From Streptomyces mangrovisoli (lineage in GTDB: Bacteria > Actinomycetota > Actinomycetes > Streptomycetales > Streptomycetaceae), in NCBI RefSeq assembly GCF_000974985.2, contig NZ_LAVA02000052.1, forward strand, positions 25,937 through 89,936: a stretch of 64,000 nt of DNA. Reading direction: 5' to 3'. A model generated the notes under the pieces. The model was given only the letters and a program-made list of their open reading frames with translations. It did no database searches and had not been told where the DNA came from. Position numbers and translations under genes: made by a program. Below, piece by piece: positions 1 to 8,211 of the stretch (position 1 is its first letter; the number at the start of each line of letters is the position of its first letter).

Positions 1-1248
1 GAGCAGCGCGAAGGCGACCGTGGTGTTGGTGAAGCACTTGGTGGACACCACGCAGACCTCGGGGCCCGCGTGCACGTAGACGCCGCCGTCCGCCTCGCGG
101 GCGATCGCCGAACCGACCACGTTGACCACGCCGAGGACGCGCGCGCCCTTGCGCTTGAGCTCCTGCACGGCGGCCAGCACGTCGTACGTCTCGCCGGACT
201 GGGAGACCGCGATGTAGAGGGTGTCGGGGTCGACGACCGCGTTGCGGTAGCGGAACTCCGAGGCCGGCTCGGCGTCCGCGGGGATGCGGGCCAGCTCCTC
301 GATCATCTGCGCGCCGATCATGCCGGCGTGGTACGAGGTGCCGCAGCCGAGGATCTTGACCCGGCGGATCCGGCGGGCCTCGCGGGCGTCCAGGTTCAGG
401 CCGCCGAGGTGCACGGTGGAGAAGCGCTCGTCGATACGGCCGCGCAGCACGCGGTCGACGGCGTCGGCCTGCTCGCTGATCTCCTTGTGCATGTAGGTGT
501 CGTGGCCGCCCATGTCGTAGGAGGCGGCCTCCCACTCCACGGTGGTGGGCTCGGACGTGGTCCGGGTGCCCTCGGTGGTGTAGGTGCGGAAGTCGTCGGC
601 CTTGAGGGTGGCCATCTCGCCGTCGTCGAGCGTGACGATCTGGCGGGTGTGGGCGACCAGCGCGGCGATGTCGGAGGCGACGAACATCTCCTTCTCGCCG
701 ATGCCGAGGACGACGGGGGAGCCGTTGCGGGCCACCACGATGCGGTCGGCGAAGTCGGCGTGCAGCACGGCGATGCCGTAGGTGCCCTCGACGAGCCGCA
801 CGGTCTCGCGGACCTTCTCCTCCAGGGTCGCGGCCTGGGAGCGCGAGATGAGGTGGACGAGGACCTCGGTGTCGGTCTCCGAGAGGAACTCGACGCCGTC
901 CGCCTCCAGCTTGCGGCGCAGGTCGGCGGCGTTGTCGATGATGCCGTTGTGGACGACGGCGACCTTGCCCTCGGCGTCCAGGTGCGGGTGGGCGTTCACG
1001 TCGGAGGGGGCGCCGTGGGTGGCCCAGCGGGTGTGGGCGATGCCGGTGGTGCCCTTGAAGCGGGCGGGGACCTTGGCCTCCAGGTCGCGCACCCGGCCCT
1101 TGGCCTTGACCGTCCTCAGGCCGGGCGTCTTCGGGGAGGTGATGGCGATGCCGGCCGAGTCGTAGCCGCGGTACTCCAGACGCTGCAGACCTTCGAGCAG
1201 CAGAGGGGCGACGTCACGCTTCCCGATGTATCCGACGATTCCGCACAT
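1..1248 (-). CDS. glmS: Glutamine-fructose-6-phosphate aminotransferase, C-terminus beyond window
   Basis: Makes glucosamine-6-phosphate from fructose-6-phosphate and glutamine, the entry step to peptidoglycan amino sugars, in the cytoplasm. The ATG at 1246-1248 opens MCGIVGYIG, which places the catalytic cysteine of the N-terminal glutamine amidotransferase domain directly after the initiator. Downstream I read LEYRGYDSAG, GIAHTRWATHG and HNGIIDN, all typical GlmS glutaminase motifs. A first SIS domain follows (CGTSYHAG, SQSGETYD). About 416 of the usual 605-615 residues are inside the window and the second SIS domain is missing only because the window ends. Streptomyces often carry two glmS copies. 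The des genes nearby resemble the setting of the S. coelicolor second copy, recalled from memory, so this may be glmS2. Family assignment is very secure; copy number is inference. Confidence 0.97.
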   Translation of the reverse strand, partial: MCGIVGYIGKRDVAPLLLEGLQRLEYRGYDSAGIAITSPKTPGLRTVKAKGRVRDLEAKVPARFKGTTGIAHTRWATHGAPSDVNAHPHLDAEGKVAVVHNGIIDNAADLRRKLEADGVEFLSETDTEVLVHLISRSQAATLEEKVRETVRLVEGTYGIAVLHADFADRIVVARNGSPVVLGIGEKEMFVASDIAALVAHTRQIVTLDDGEMATLKADDFRTYTTEGTRTTSEPTTVEWEAASYDMGGHDTYMHKEISEQADAVDRVLRGRIDERFSTVHLGGLNLDAREARRIRRVKILGCGTSYHAGMIGAQMIEELARIPADAEPASEFRYRNAVVDPDTLYIAVSQSGETYDVLAAVQELKRKGARVLGVVNVVGSAIAREADGGVYVHAGPEVCVVSTKCFTNTTVAFALL

Positions 1249-1297
1249 ATATGGGTATCCAGCTCTCTCGGCACCACGGCCCCGCCGTGGACGATGT

Positions 1298-1351
1298 CTT
1301 CCGGTGCTTCCGGTGCTTCCGGCCTTTCCGGTGCTTCCGGTGTTCTTCCGG
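1298..1351. repeat. Imperfect 9-bp tandem repeat (CTTCCGGTG)
   Basis: About six degenerate copies of CTTCCGGTG lie between glmS and the next upstream gene on the same strand, starting 15 bases after that gene's stop. The array is non-coding and is one of several minisatellites at gene junctions in this window. Confidence 0.7.
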
Positions 1352-1366
1352 CTCTTGGGCTGCGGC

Positions 1367-1624
1367 TCAGCCGTAGACGATGCGGCGCAGTTGCCGGAGC
1401 GTGAGCTCCGGCGGCGCCACCGCCCGGTATCTCAGGTCCGCCTCGATCCGTCCGAAGATCTCCGCGTTGACCAGGCCCTGTGCCTGGAGTTCGCGGTGGC
1501 GGCGACGGACGTACGCCTCCGTCGTCTCGTCGAAGAAGGCGAGCACGTCCTGGACCACGCGCAGTGCCTCGCCCCGGGTGAGGGCGGTGGACCGCGTCAG
1601 ATGATCGAGGAGTTCGTCGTGCAC
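1367..1624 (-). CDS. Small conserved actinobacterial protein, function unknown
   Basis: An 85-residue soluble protein with no signal peptide or membrane segment. It is mostly helical and charged, with the core LTRGEALRVVQDVLAFFDE and a C-terminus LRQLRRIVYG. I recall similar small proteins of unknown function in other Streptomyces, but no named family is visible. I chose the GTG at 1622-1624 because an AGGA sits about 8 bases upstream. A TTG start at 1660 would add 12 residues. It lies 118 bases upstream of glmS on the same strand, separated from it by the 9-bp repeat, so co-transcription is possible. Confidence 0.7.
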   Translation of the reverse strand: MHDELLDHLTRSTALTRGEALRVVQDVLAFFDETTEAYVRRRHRELQAQGLVNAEIFGRIEADLRYRAVAPPELTLRQLRRIVYG

Positions 1625-1774
1625 TCGGTAGATCCTGAGGCACCGGTCCCGGTTTCGCAAGAATCCTGCCCGATTCCGGGCAAGGGGCTGTTGGATCTCT
1701 CATGAGGTGCTGTTCGCGCAATGTCCATCCCGTGTCCTGCGCCACGTTGCCCGCGTAGACGAGTTTCAGACGCC

Positions 1775-3355
1775 ATGGACATTCCTCGCATGGGCGTACC
1801 CGACCAGCTCGCCGAGCGCATGAGCATGGCCGAGCAGCATGAGTACCTGCGCGCCAGATTCTCCCGGCGCACGATGATCAGAGGCGGTGCCGTGACGCTC
1901 GGCGCCGTCACGGGCGGCACCTTCGTGGCGGGCGGTACCGCCCAGGCCGCGGTGCCCACCCAGTCCACCGCCACCTCGTCCGAGAAGGTCGACGGCGCCC
2001 TCGTCGCCCCCTTCGGCCGGCACCTCGCCTACGGCAGCGACCCGCGCACGGAGATCACCGTCTCCTGGCAGGTCCCCGTCGTCGTGGACAAGCCGTTCAT
2101 CCGGATCGGCGCCTCCCCGTGGGACCTCTCCCGCAAGATCTCCGCCGAGGTCCGCACCCTCTACACCCCGGCCGGTGTCGGTGCCAGCGCCGACCACTAC
2201 CAGTACTACCTGCACGCCAAGCTCACGAACCTGCGCCCCGGCAAGACGTATTACTACGGCGTCGGCCACGCGGGCTTCGACCCGGCCGAGCGCCACCTGC
2301 TGGGCACCCTCGGCACCTTCACGACCGCCCCCTCCTCGAAGGAGCCGTTCACCTTCACGGCCTTCGGCGACCAGGGCGTCAGCTACCACGGCCTGGCCAA
2401 CGACGCCCTGATCCTCGGCCAGAACCCCACCTTCCACCTGCACGCCGGCGACATCGCCTACGCCGACCCGTCCGGCGCCGGCAAGACCGCCGACACCGGC
2501 TTCGATTCGCGGGTGTGGGACCAGTTCCTCGCCCAGACCGAGTCGGTCGCCAAGTCCGTGCCGTGGATGGTCTCCTACGGCAACCACGACATGGAGGCCT
2601 GGTACTCGCCCAACGGCTACGGCGGCGAGGAGGCCCGCTTCACCCTCCCCGACAACGGGCCGGACAAGAAGAACCTGCCGGGCGTCTACACCTTCGTGCA
2701 CGGCAACACGGCGATCATCTCGCTGGACCCGAACGACGTGTCCTTCGAGATCCCGGCCAACCTCGGCATCTCCGGCGGCACCCAGACCACGTGGCTGGAA
2801 GGCCAGCTGAAGAAGTACCGGGCGTCGAAGGACATCGACTTCGTCGTCGTCTTCTTCCACCACTGCGCCTACTGCACCTCCACCGCGCACGCCTCGGAGG
2901 GGGGCGTGCGCCAGGAGTGGGTGCCGCTGTTCGACAAGTACTCGGTGGACCTGGTCATCAACGGCCACAACCACCAGTACGAGCGCACCGACGTGATCAA
3001 GGGCAACCAGGTCGTCAAGAAGCTGCCGATCGGCGAGACGGCCTACTCGGACACCGAGGGCACCGTGTACGTCACGGCGGGCGCCGCGGGCCGCAGCCTG
3101 TACGCGTTCACCGCGCCGGACTCCTACGAGGGCCACCTGAACGAGGTCGACTCCGTCGCCTCCTTCATCAACACCAAGGACGGCAAGGTCAACGAGACCG
3201 TCACCTGGTCGCGGGTGCGCTACCTCAACTACTCGTTCCTGCGCGTGGACGTCGAGCCGGCGCCGCGGGGCCACTACGCCAAGCTGGTGGTCTCCGGCAT
3301 CGCCGAGACCGGCGACCGCATCGACCACTTCACGGTGGCGCGCAAGGCCAAGTAG
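1775..3355 (+). CDS. Secreted purple-acid-phosphatase-like metallophosphoesterase
   Basis: A 526-residue enzyme expected to hydrolyse phosphate esters outside the cell. The N-terminus carries a twin-arginine signal (SRRTMIRGG, Arg31-Arg32) with a hydrophobic stretch and AQA cleavage site near residue 58. An N-terminal beta-sandwich as in purple acid phosphatases follows (about 75-185). The metallophosphoesterase motifs come in family order: FGDQG near 198, AGDIAYAD near 224, GNHD near 269, FFHH, and GHNHQYERT near 397. The GDxxY tyrosine that binds Fe(III) in purple acid phosphatases is present. The start at 1775 has no clear ribosome binding site; the ATG at 1790 is an alternative that keeps the signal peptide. 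A strong hairpin follows the stop. Substrate is unknown and no Pho box was recognised. Confidence 0.9.
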   Translation: MDIPRMGVPDQLAERMSMAEQHEYLRARFSRRTMIRGGAVTLGAVTGGTFVAGGTAQAAVPTQSTATSSEKVDGALVAPFGRHLAYGSDPRTEITVSWQVPVVVDKPFIRIGASPWDLSRKISAEVRTLYTPAGVGASADHYQYYLHAKLTNLRPGKTYYYGVGHAGFDPAERHLLGTLGTFTTAPSSKEPFTFTAFGDQGVSYHGLANDALILGQNPTFHLHAGDIAYADPSGAGKTADTGFDSRVWDQFLAQTESVAKSVPWMVSYGNHDMEAWYSPNGYGGEEARFTLPDNGPDKKNLPGVYTFVHGNTAIISLDPNDVSFEIPANLGISGGTQTTWLEGQLKKYRASKDIDFVVVFFHHCAYCTSTAHASEGGVRQEWVPLFDKYSVDLVINGHNHQYERTDVIKGNQVVKKLPIGETAYSDTEGTVYVTAGAAGRSLYAFTAPDSYEGHLNEVDSVASFINTKDGKVNETVTWSRVRYLNYSFLRVDVEPAPRGHYAKLVVSGIAETGDRIDHFTVARKAK

Positions 3356-3370
3356 GCGGCGCGACGCACA

Positions 3371-3413
3371 CGGGCGGCCCGGCCGCGCCTTCCGGCGCCC
3401 GCCGGGCCGCCCG
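3371..3413 (+). terminator. Hairpin terminator after the phosphoesterase
   Basis: A perfect 13-bp inverted repeat (3371-3383 with 3401-3413, 17-base loop) begins 15 bases after the stop codon. There is no T-tract, as is usual for Streptomyces terminators. Confidence 0.7.
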
Positions 3414-3490
3414 TACCACCACGCGCCGCCCCCGACGGACCCGCCCGCGGCCCCCGCGCGGGCGGGTTCCGCGGGGGCGGTCGGGCCGTT

Positions 3491-3620
3491 CGCGCAGTTC
3501 CCCGCGCCCCTGATCAATCACCCTGCGGGCCGGTGGGGGCTGGTCGCGCAGTTCCCCGCGCCCCTTTCAGGGGCCCGGGCAGCCGTGCCCCGAAAGGGGC
3601 GCGGGGAACTGCGCGACCAG
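3491..3620. repeat. Dispersed Streptomyces palindromic repeat, two full arms plus a third partial arm
   Basis: Arms 3540-3568 and 3592-3620 form a perfect 29-bp inverted repeat with the core GCGCAGTTCCCCGCGCCCCT. A third copy of the left arm lies at 3491-3511. The same element occurs at 30638-30705. It fills the gap between the convergent phosphoesterase and DUF4429 genes and probably works as a bidirectional terminator. Similar repeats are abundant in Streptomyces genomes (from memory). Confidence 0.85.
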
Positions 3621-3691
3621 CCCTCCACCGCCCCGCGGCCGGCCCGGGCGGGGTCCACCGTTCCGAGGCAGCAGCCGCCGGTCGCCCGTCC

Positions 3692-4576
3692 TCACAGGCG
3701 TCTGAGCACCGCCCGCTTGGCCAGGGTGAACTCCGCGTCCGTCAGGACGCCCGCGCGGCGCAGCTCGCCCAGTTCGCGCAGCCGTCGCAGCAGCGCGTCG
3801 TGGCCGTCTCCGGCGGGCGGTCGCGCGGCCTGAGCGGGCACCTTCGAGGCCGGAGCCGCCCCGGGGCCGCCCGCCGCCCGCGGGTGCGGCAGCCGTGCCC
3901 GCACGGCCGCCGCGACGAGCGCCGTCAGCGGGTCCCCGCGAAAGCCCCACAGCTCCACGGCGTGCGGGTCGTACCTCGGGGGCGCCCCGCACGGCGCGCC
4001 GCGCACGGTGAAGCGCAGAAAGCCGTTCGCCGGCCCGGTCGCCGGGCGCCACTCCACCGCGGCGATGTCCGCGACGGGCAGGGTGCGGGCGCCGGCCGCG
4101 GCCTTGGCGTCCTCCGTCCGCCGGTTCCACTCCAGGCGCACCCGCTCGCCGTCGAAGCTCGCGGTGCCGTCCCCGGCGGACGCCGACACCGGCACCGCGG
4201 GCCCCGGCAGCAGCCAGGCGGCCACCGGTTCGGCCGGTGGCGCGTCGAGCCGCAGCGCGCCGCGCACCTCCTCGGCGACATATCCGGCGACGCCGTACCG
4301 GTCGGCGTCCACGAGCAGCCGGTAGGGGTCGTCGCCCGCGCCGAGCCGGCCGCCGGTGGCGTGCAGCAGCGGGTCCGCGCCGTCGCGCAGCCGCAGCCTC
4401 AGCCGCCCGGCCCGCCGGCCCTGTTCGAACGAGACCCCCGCGAGTGCCCGCAGTGGTACGTCCAGTTCGCCCAGGGTCCGGCGGAACGGGCTGACGCTCC
4501 GGTGCCGGCCGGGCGTCAGCCGCAGGGCGTCGCCGTGGAGCACCCACGCGCCGTCCCGCTGGAGGATCTCGGCCAT
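3692..4576 (-). CDS. DUF4429 protein with C-terminal SHOCT domain
   Basis: A 294-residue cytoplasmic protein. Two tandem halves, about 1-115 and 120-230, each show the beta-rich pattern of DUF4429 (LRLTPGRHR, FEQGRRAGRLRLRL; then VRLEWNRR, NGFLRFTVRG). The last 35 residues, LRELGELRRAGVLTDAEFTL onward, form a short two-helix SHOCT oligomerisation domain. The biochemical role of this combination is unknown. The ATG at 4574-4576 starts MAEILQRDG. The gene is on the same strand as desD and begins 31 bases after its stop, so read-through from the des operon is possible. No link to siderophore metabolism is evident. Confidence 0.85.
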   Translation of the reverse strand: MAEILQRDGAWVLHGDALRLTPGRHRSVSPFRRTLGELDVPLRALAGVSFEQGRRAGRLRLRLRDGADPLLHATGGRLGAGDDPYRLLVDADRYGVAGYVAEEVRGALRLDAPPAEPVAAWLLPGPAVPVSASAGDGTASFDGERVRLEWNRRTEDAKAAAGARTLPVADIAAVEWRPATGPANGFLRFTVRGAPCGAPPRYDPHAVELWGFRGDPLTALVAAAVRARLPHPRAAGGPGAAPASKVPAQAARPPAGDGHDALLRRLRELGELRRAGVLTDAEFTLAKRAVLRRL

Positions 4577-4607
4577 GGGTGCATGGTCCCACCGGCCGCC
4601 GCCCGCG

Positions 4608-6383
4608 TCAGAACACGGCGAGCGGGTTGCGCAGGGTGCCGACCAGCTGGAGCGCGCCGGAGGGATCCGCCAGGTCGACCATCTGCCGGTTGTCGCGCAA
4701 CTGGAGCCGGTTCAGGCAGGACAGCGCGAACTCGGGCGCGAACAGGTCGTACTGCCGGAACTTGTCGGCGAGTTCGGGTGCCGAGTCCTGATAGGCGCGG
4801 CTGACCTCGGTGACCGTCCGCCAGAAGGCGTCCTCGGCCAGGATGCCCTCGGCCGCCAACTGGGCGGCGAGGAACCGGAAGAAGCAGTCGAAGACGTCCG
4901 TGAAGATCGACAGGAGCTTCATGTCCTCCGGCACCTCGGCGCGGATCCGCCGCACCTCGGGCGGGAGCACGGCGTCCGGGTCCATCACCACGATCTCCTC
5001 GGCGATGTCCTTGTAGACCGCCCGCCGCACCACGCCGTCCTCCAGCACCAGGATCACGTTCTCGCCGTGCGGCATGAACACCAGGTCGTAGGCGTAGAAG
5101 CTGTGCAGGAGGGGGACGTAGTACGCCTCCAGATAGCGCCTGAGCCACTCGGTGGGGGCCAGCCCGGACCGCTCGACCAGGGCGCCCGCGAACGACGCGC
5201 CCGTGTGGTCGACATGGAGCAGGGACGCCATGGTGGCGAGCGACTCGCCGTCCCGGAGCGCCGGCACCGGGCTCTCCCGCCACAGCGCCGCCAGCATCTT
5301 GCGGTACGGCGAGTAGCGGTCGGTCGCCTGCTCGTACTCCAGGTGCCGGTAGCCCACGGCGGCCCGCTCGCGGATGACCGACAGGCCGGACTCCTTGAGC
5401 ACCGGGTCGTTCGCGACCAGCTGGGCGAGCCAGTCGTTGATGGCCGGGGTCGCCTCCATGTAGGCGGCCGAGAGGCCCCGCATGAAGCCCATGTTGAGCA
5501 CGGACAGCGCCGTCTTCACATAGTGCTTCCCGGGGTGGGAGCGGTTGAAGAAGGTCCGGATGGATTGCTGGGCCAGATACTCGTCGTCGCCCTCGCCGAG
5601 GCAGACCAGCAGCTCCCGGGCGACCTCGGCGGCGAAGGTGACGGAGAGCTTGTTCCACCACTGCCAGGGGTGGACGGGTATGAGCAGGTAGTCCGCCGGG
5701 TCGAGGCCGCGCCCGCGCAGCGTGGCGGCGAAGCGCTCGACGGTCTCCTCGCCCAGCTCCGCGCGCAGGAAGGACTCGTACTCGATGCCCGCGCCCGCGG
5801 TGAACGCGGCGCGCGAGCGGTGCGCGGCCAGCCAGACCAGGCGGACCGGGCTCGCGGTCTCCGGCGCGTACGCCAGGTACTCGTGGACGCCGAAGCCGAG
5901 CCGGCCGTTGTTGGCGACGAAGCAGGGGTGGCCCTCGGTCATCCCGGTCTCGATGGCCTGGAAGCCGCGCTCCAGCAGGTCGGCGGAGGCGACCTGCTCC
6001 TTGGCGAGCTTGTAGCAGGTGCCGGAGAGGGTGGAGGAGATCTCCTCCAGATAGACCGGCAGGATCTCGTCGGCGAGGCCCAGGGAGTCCTTCAGCTCGA
6101 TGAAGAAGTCCAGGGCGGCGAGCGGGAGTTCGGCGCCGTCACGCGTCCGGGTGATGGAGTCGGCGGCCACCTGCCAGTGGTCCAGGGCGCGCCGTTCGGC
6201 GGTGAAGCGGTAGCGGGTGAGGCCGTCGTCGCCGCGGACGGTGAACCCCGTGCCGTCCGGCTCCGGCTCGGGCGTGATCAGCCGCTCGTGCGCGAACTCC
6301 GCGAGCGCCTTGCGCACGAGCAGGCGGTTGGCCCGCTCCCAGTGCTCGGGGGTCAGGTGGGTGACGGCGTCGGCGGGCCTCAT
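4608..6383 (-). CDS. desD: Desferrioxamine synthetase, IucA/IucC-type NIS synthetase
   Basis: ATP-dependent NRPS-independent siderophore synthetase. It condenses N-hydroxy-N-succinylcadaverine units and closes the ring to give desferrioxamine E and related trihydroxamates. The 591-residue length and motifs fit the IucA/IucC family: an N-terminal helical region, HPWQWWNKL and HPGKHYVKTALSVLN in the adenylation core, and a C-terminal FhuF-like helical part with MPHGENVILVLEDG. The start at 6381-6383 overlaps the desC stop in an ATGA arrangement, so translation is coupled. It is the last gene of desABCD, which is under the iron box at 9727-9745. Confidence 0.97.
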   Translation of the reverse strand: MRPADAVTHLTPEHWERANRLLVRKALAEFAHERLITPEPEPDGTGFTVRGDDGLTRYRFTAERRALDHWQVAADSITRTRDGAELPLAALDFFIELKDSLGLADEILPVYLEEISSTLSGTCYKLAKEQVASADLLERGFQAIETGMTEGHPCFVANNGRLGFGVHEYLAYAPETASPVRLVWLAAHRSRAAFTAGAGIEYESFLRAELGEETVERFAATLRGRGLDPADYLLIPVHPWQWWNKLSVTFAAEVARELLVCLGEGDDEYLAQQSIRTFFNRSHPGKHYVKTALSVLNMGFMRGLSAAYMEATPAINDWLAQLVANDPVLKESGLSVIRERAAVGYRHLEYEQATDRYSPYRKMLAALWRESPVPALRDGESLATMASLLHVDHTGASFAGALVERSGLAPTEWLRRYLEAYYVPLLHSFYAYDLVFMPHGENVILVLEDGVVRRAVYKDIAEEIVVMDPDAVLPPEVRRIRAEVPEDMKLLSIFTDVFDCFFRFLAAQLAAEGILAEDAFWRTVTEVSRAYQDSAPELADKFRQYDLFAPEFALSCLNRLQLRDNRQMVDLADPSGALQLVGTLRNPLAVF

Positions 6384-6928
6384 GCGGACACCGCCTTCTC
6401 GAAGTCCTCGCGGGTGCAGAAGCTGAGCAGCGCCTTCTTCTCCGGCTTGACGATCTCCCGCTCGGGCACGAACCCGACGGCCGCGTTCAGGGCGTGCACG
6501 GCGGTGTTGGCGACGTCCGGTTCGACCACGACCCGGTGCACCGCCGGGTCGGCGAACAGGTGGGTCATGACGGCGGTGATGACGGCCCGGGTGAAGCCGT
6601 GCACGGGCCGGTCGGTCGGCGCGACCAGGAAGTGCATCCCGACGTCGCCGGGCCGCGGCTCGTACAGCCCGACGAGTTCGCGGTGCGCGGGGTCGTAGTG
6701 CTCCATCAGGAAGGCGGGGGTGCCGTCGCGCAGCCCCAGCAGGGCGTGGTGGTGCTCGTCGGCGGCGATCTCCATGTAGGCGCGCTCGACGTCCTCCAGG
6801 CGGGCGTCCTGCATCATCCAGAAGGCCGCCTTGGGGTGGGTGACCCAGGCGTGCAGCGACTCGGCGTCCCGCAGCGGGTCCAGGGGGCGCAGGGTGAGGA
6901 TGCCGATGCCGGCGGTGGTGGTGCTCAT
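6380..6928 (-). CDS. desC: Hydroxycadaverine N-acyltransferase (GNAT/IucB family)
   Basis: Acylates N-hydroxycadaverine with succinyl-CoA or acetyl-CoA, the third step of desferrioxamine synthesis. The 182-residue protein matches the siderophore acyltransferase type: HPKAAFWMM near the N-terminus, FLMEHYDP, GMHFLVAP, and VHRVVVEPDVANTAVHALN in the acetyl-CoA-binding part. The ATG at 6926-6928 overlaps the desB stop by an ATGA junction and the gene's own stop overlaps desD in the same way. This shows a tightly coupled operon. Confidence 0.95.
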   Translation of the reverse strand: MSTTTAGIGILTLRPLDPLRDAESLHAWVTHPKAAFWMMQDARLEDVERAYMEIAADEHHHALLGLRDGTPAFLMEHYDPAHRELVGLYEPRPGDVGMHFLVAPTDRPVHGFTRAVITAVMTHLFADPAVHRVVVEPDVANTAVHALNAAVGFVPEREIVKPEKKALLSFCTREDFEKAVSA

Positions 6929-8211
6929 ACGGAGAACTCCTGGAAGGCGATCGTCTTCTCGATCGGGTAGTACTCGGTGCCGAGCAGCTCGCGGATGATG
7001 CAGGAGTTGCGGTACGGGCCCATGCCGAGGTCGGGGCTGGTGATGCTGTGCGTGTGCACGCCGGCGTTCTGCAGGAACACGCCGCGGCCGGTGACGTCGA
7101 CGGAGTAGTTGCGGGCGACGTCGAAGCGGCCGTGGCCGTCGAAGCGGAGGCGGTCGCGGATCGGGCCGAGGAAGGCCGGGGGCTCGTAGTGGTAGCCGGT
7201 GGCCAGCACGACGGCCTCGGTGGTGATCTCGAAGTCCTTGTCCTGCTCGTCCTGGTGGAAGCCCAGGGTGTGTCCGTCGCCGTCCCGACGGGCGGCGACG
7301 AGCGAGGAGTTGGTGAGCAGACGGGTGGTGAGGGGGGTGTCGCCGCTCTCGACGTTCTTCTGGTACAGCAGGTCGAAGATCGCGTCGATGAGGTCCGAGT
7401 TGATGCCCTTGAACAGGCCCTTCTGCTGCTTCTCCAGCCGGTAGCGGGTCTCCTCGGGCAGCGCCCGGAAGTAGTCGATGTAGTCCGGGGAGGTCATCTC
7501 CAGGGTCAGCTTGGTGTACTCCAGCGGGAAGAACCGCGGGGAGCGGGTGACCCAGTTGAGCTGGTAGCCGTGGACGTCGATCTCGGCGAGCAGCTCGTGG
7601 TAGATCTCCGCGGCGCTCTGCCCGCTGCCGACGATCGTGATCGACTTCTTCGCCTGGAGCTCCGCCTTGCGGTGCATGTACTGCGCGGTGTGGACGACGT
7701 CCTTCGTCAACTCCCGGCAGACCTCGGGCACATAGGGCACGGTGCCGGTGCCGAGCACCAGCCGGCGGGCCCGGTGGGTCTCGCCGGCCGCCGTGTGCAC
7801 GAGGTAGATCCCGTCCTCGTGGCGGACCTCGGTGACGGTGGTGGAGAAGCGGACGCAGGAGAGCTTCCCGGCGGCCCAGCGGCAGTAGTCGTCGTACTCG
7901 ACGCGCAGCGGGTAGAAGTTCTCCCGGATGTAGAACGGGTACAGCCGGCCCTTCTCCTTCAGGTAGCTGAGGAAGGAGTACGGCGACGTCGGGTCGGCCA
8001 GGGTGACCAGGTCCGACATGAACGGGGTCTGCAGGTGGGCGCCGTCGAGGAACATGCCCGCGTGCCATTCGAAGTCCGGCTTGGCGTCGAGGAAGAGGCC
8101 GTCGAGCCCGTCGATGGGCTCGGTCAGGCAGGCCAGTCCCAGGTTGAAGGGGCCGAGCCCGATGCCCACGAAGTCGTAGGTCCTGTCCGGGGTTTCAGCA
8201 AGCGCGGTCAA
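6925..8211 (-). CDS. desB: Cadaverine N-monooxygenase
   Basis: FAD- and NADPH-dependent N-hydroxylase that makes N-hydroxycadaverine from the diamine produced by DesA; related to lysine/ornithine N-monooxygenases. FAD-binding GIGLGPFNLGL lies near residue 16, the NADPH-binding GSGQSAAEIYHEL in the middle, and the family signature VVLATGYHYEPP in the C-terminal third. Start is TTG at 8209-8211, inside the 3' end of desA, so the two genes overlap by 17 bases and are probably coupled. Length 428 residues is normal for the family. Confidence 0.95.
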   Translation of the reverse strand: MTALAETPDRTYDFVGIGLGPFNLGLACLTEPIDGLDGLFLDAKPDFEWHAGMFLDGAHLQTPFMSDLVTLADPTSPYSFLSYLKEKGRLYPFYIRENFYPLRVEYDDYCRWAAGKLSCVRFSTTVTEVRHEDGIYLVHTAAGETHRARRLVLGTGTVPYVPEVCRELTKDVVHTAQYMHRKAELQAKKSITIVGSGQSAAEIYHELLAEIDVHGYQLNWVTRSPRFFPLEYTKLTLEMTSPDYIDYFRALPEETRYRLEKQQKGLFKGINSDLIDAIFDLLYQKNVESGDTPLTTRLLTNSSLVAARRDGDGHTLGFHQDEQDKDFEITTEAVVLATGYHYEPPAFLGPIRDRLRFDGHGRFDVARNYSVDVTGRGVFLQNAGVHTHSITSPDLGMGPYRNSCIIRELLGTEYYPIEKTIAFQEFSV

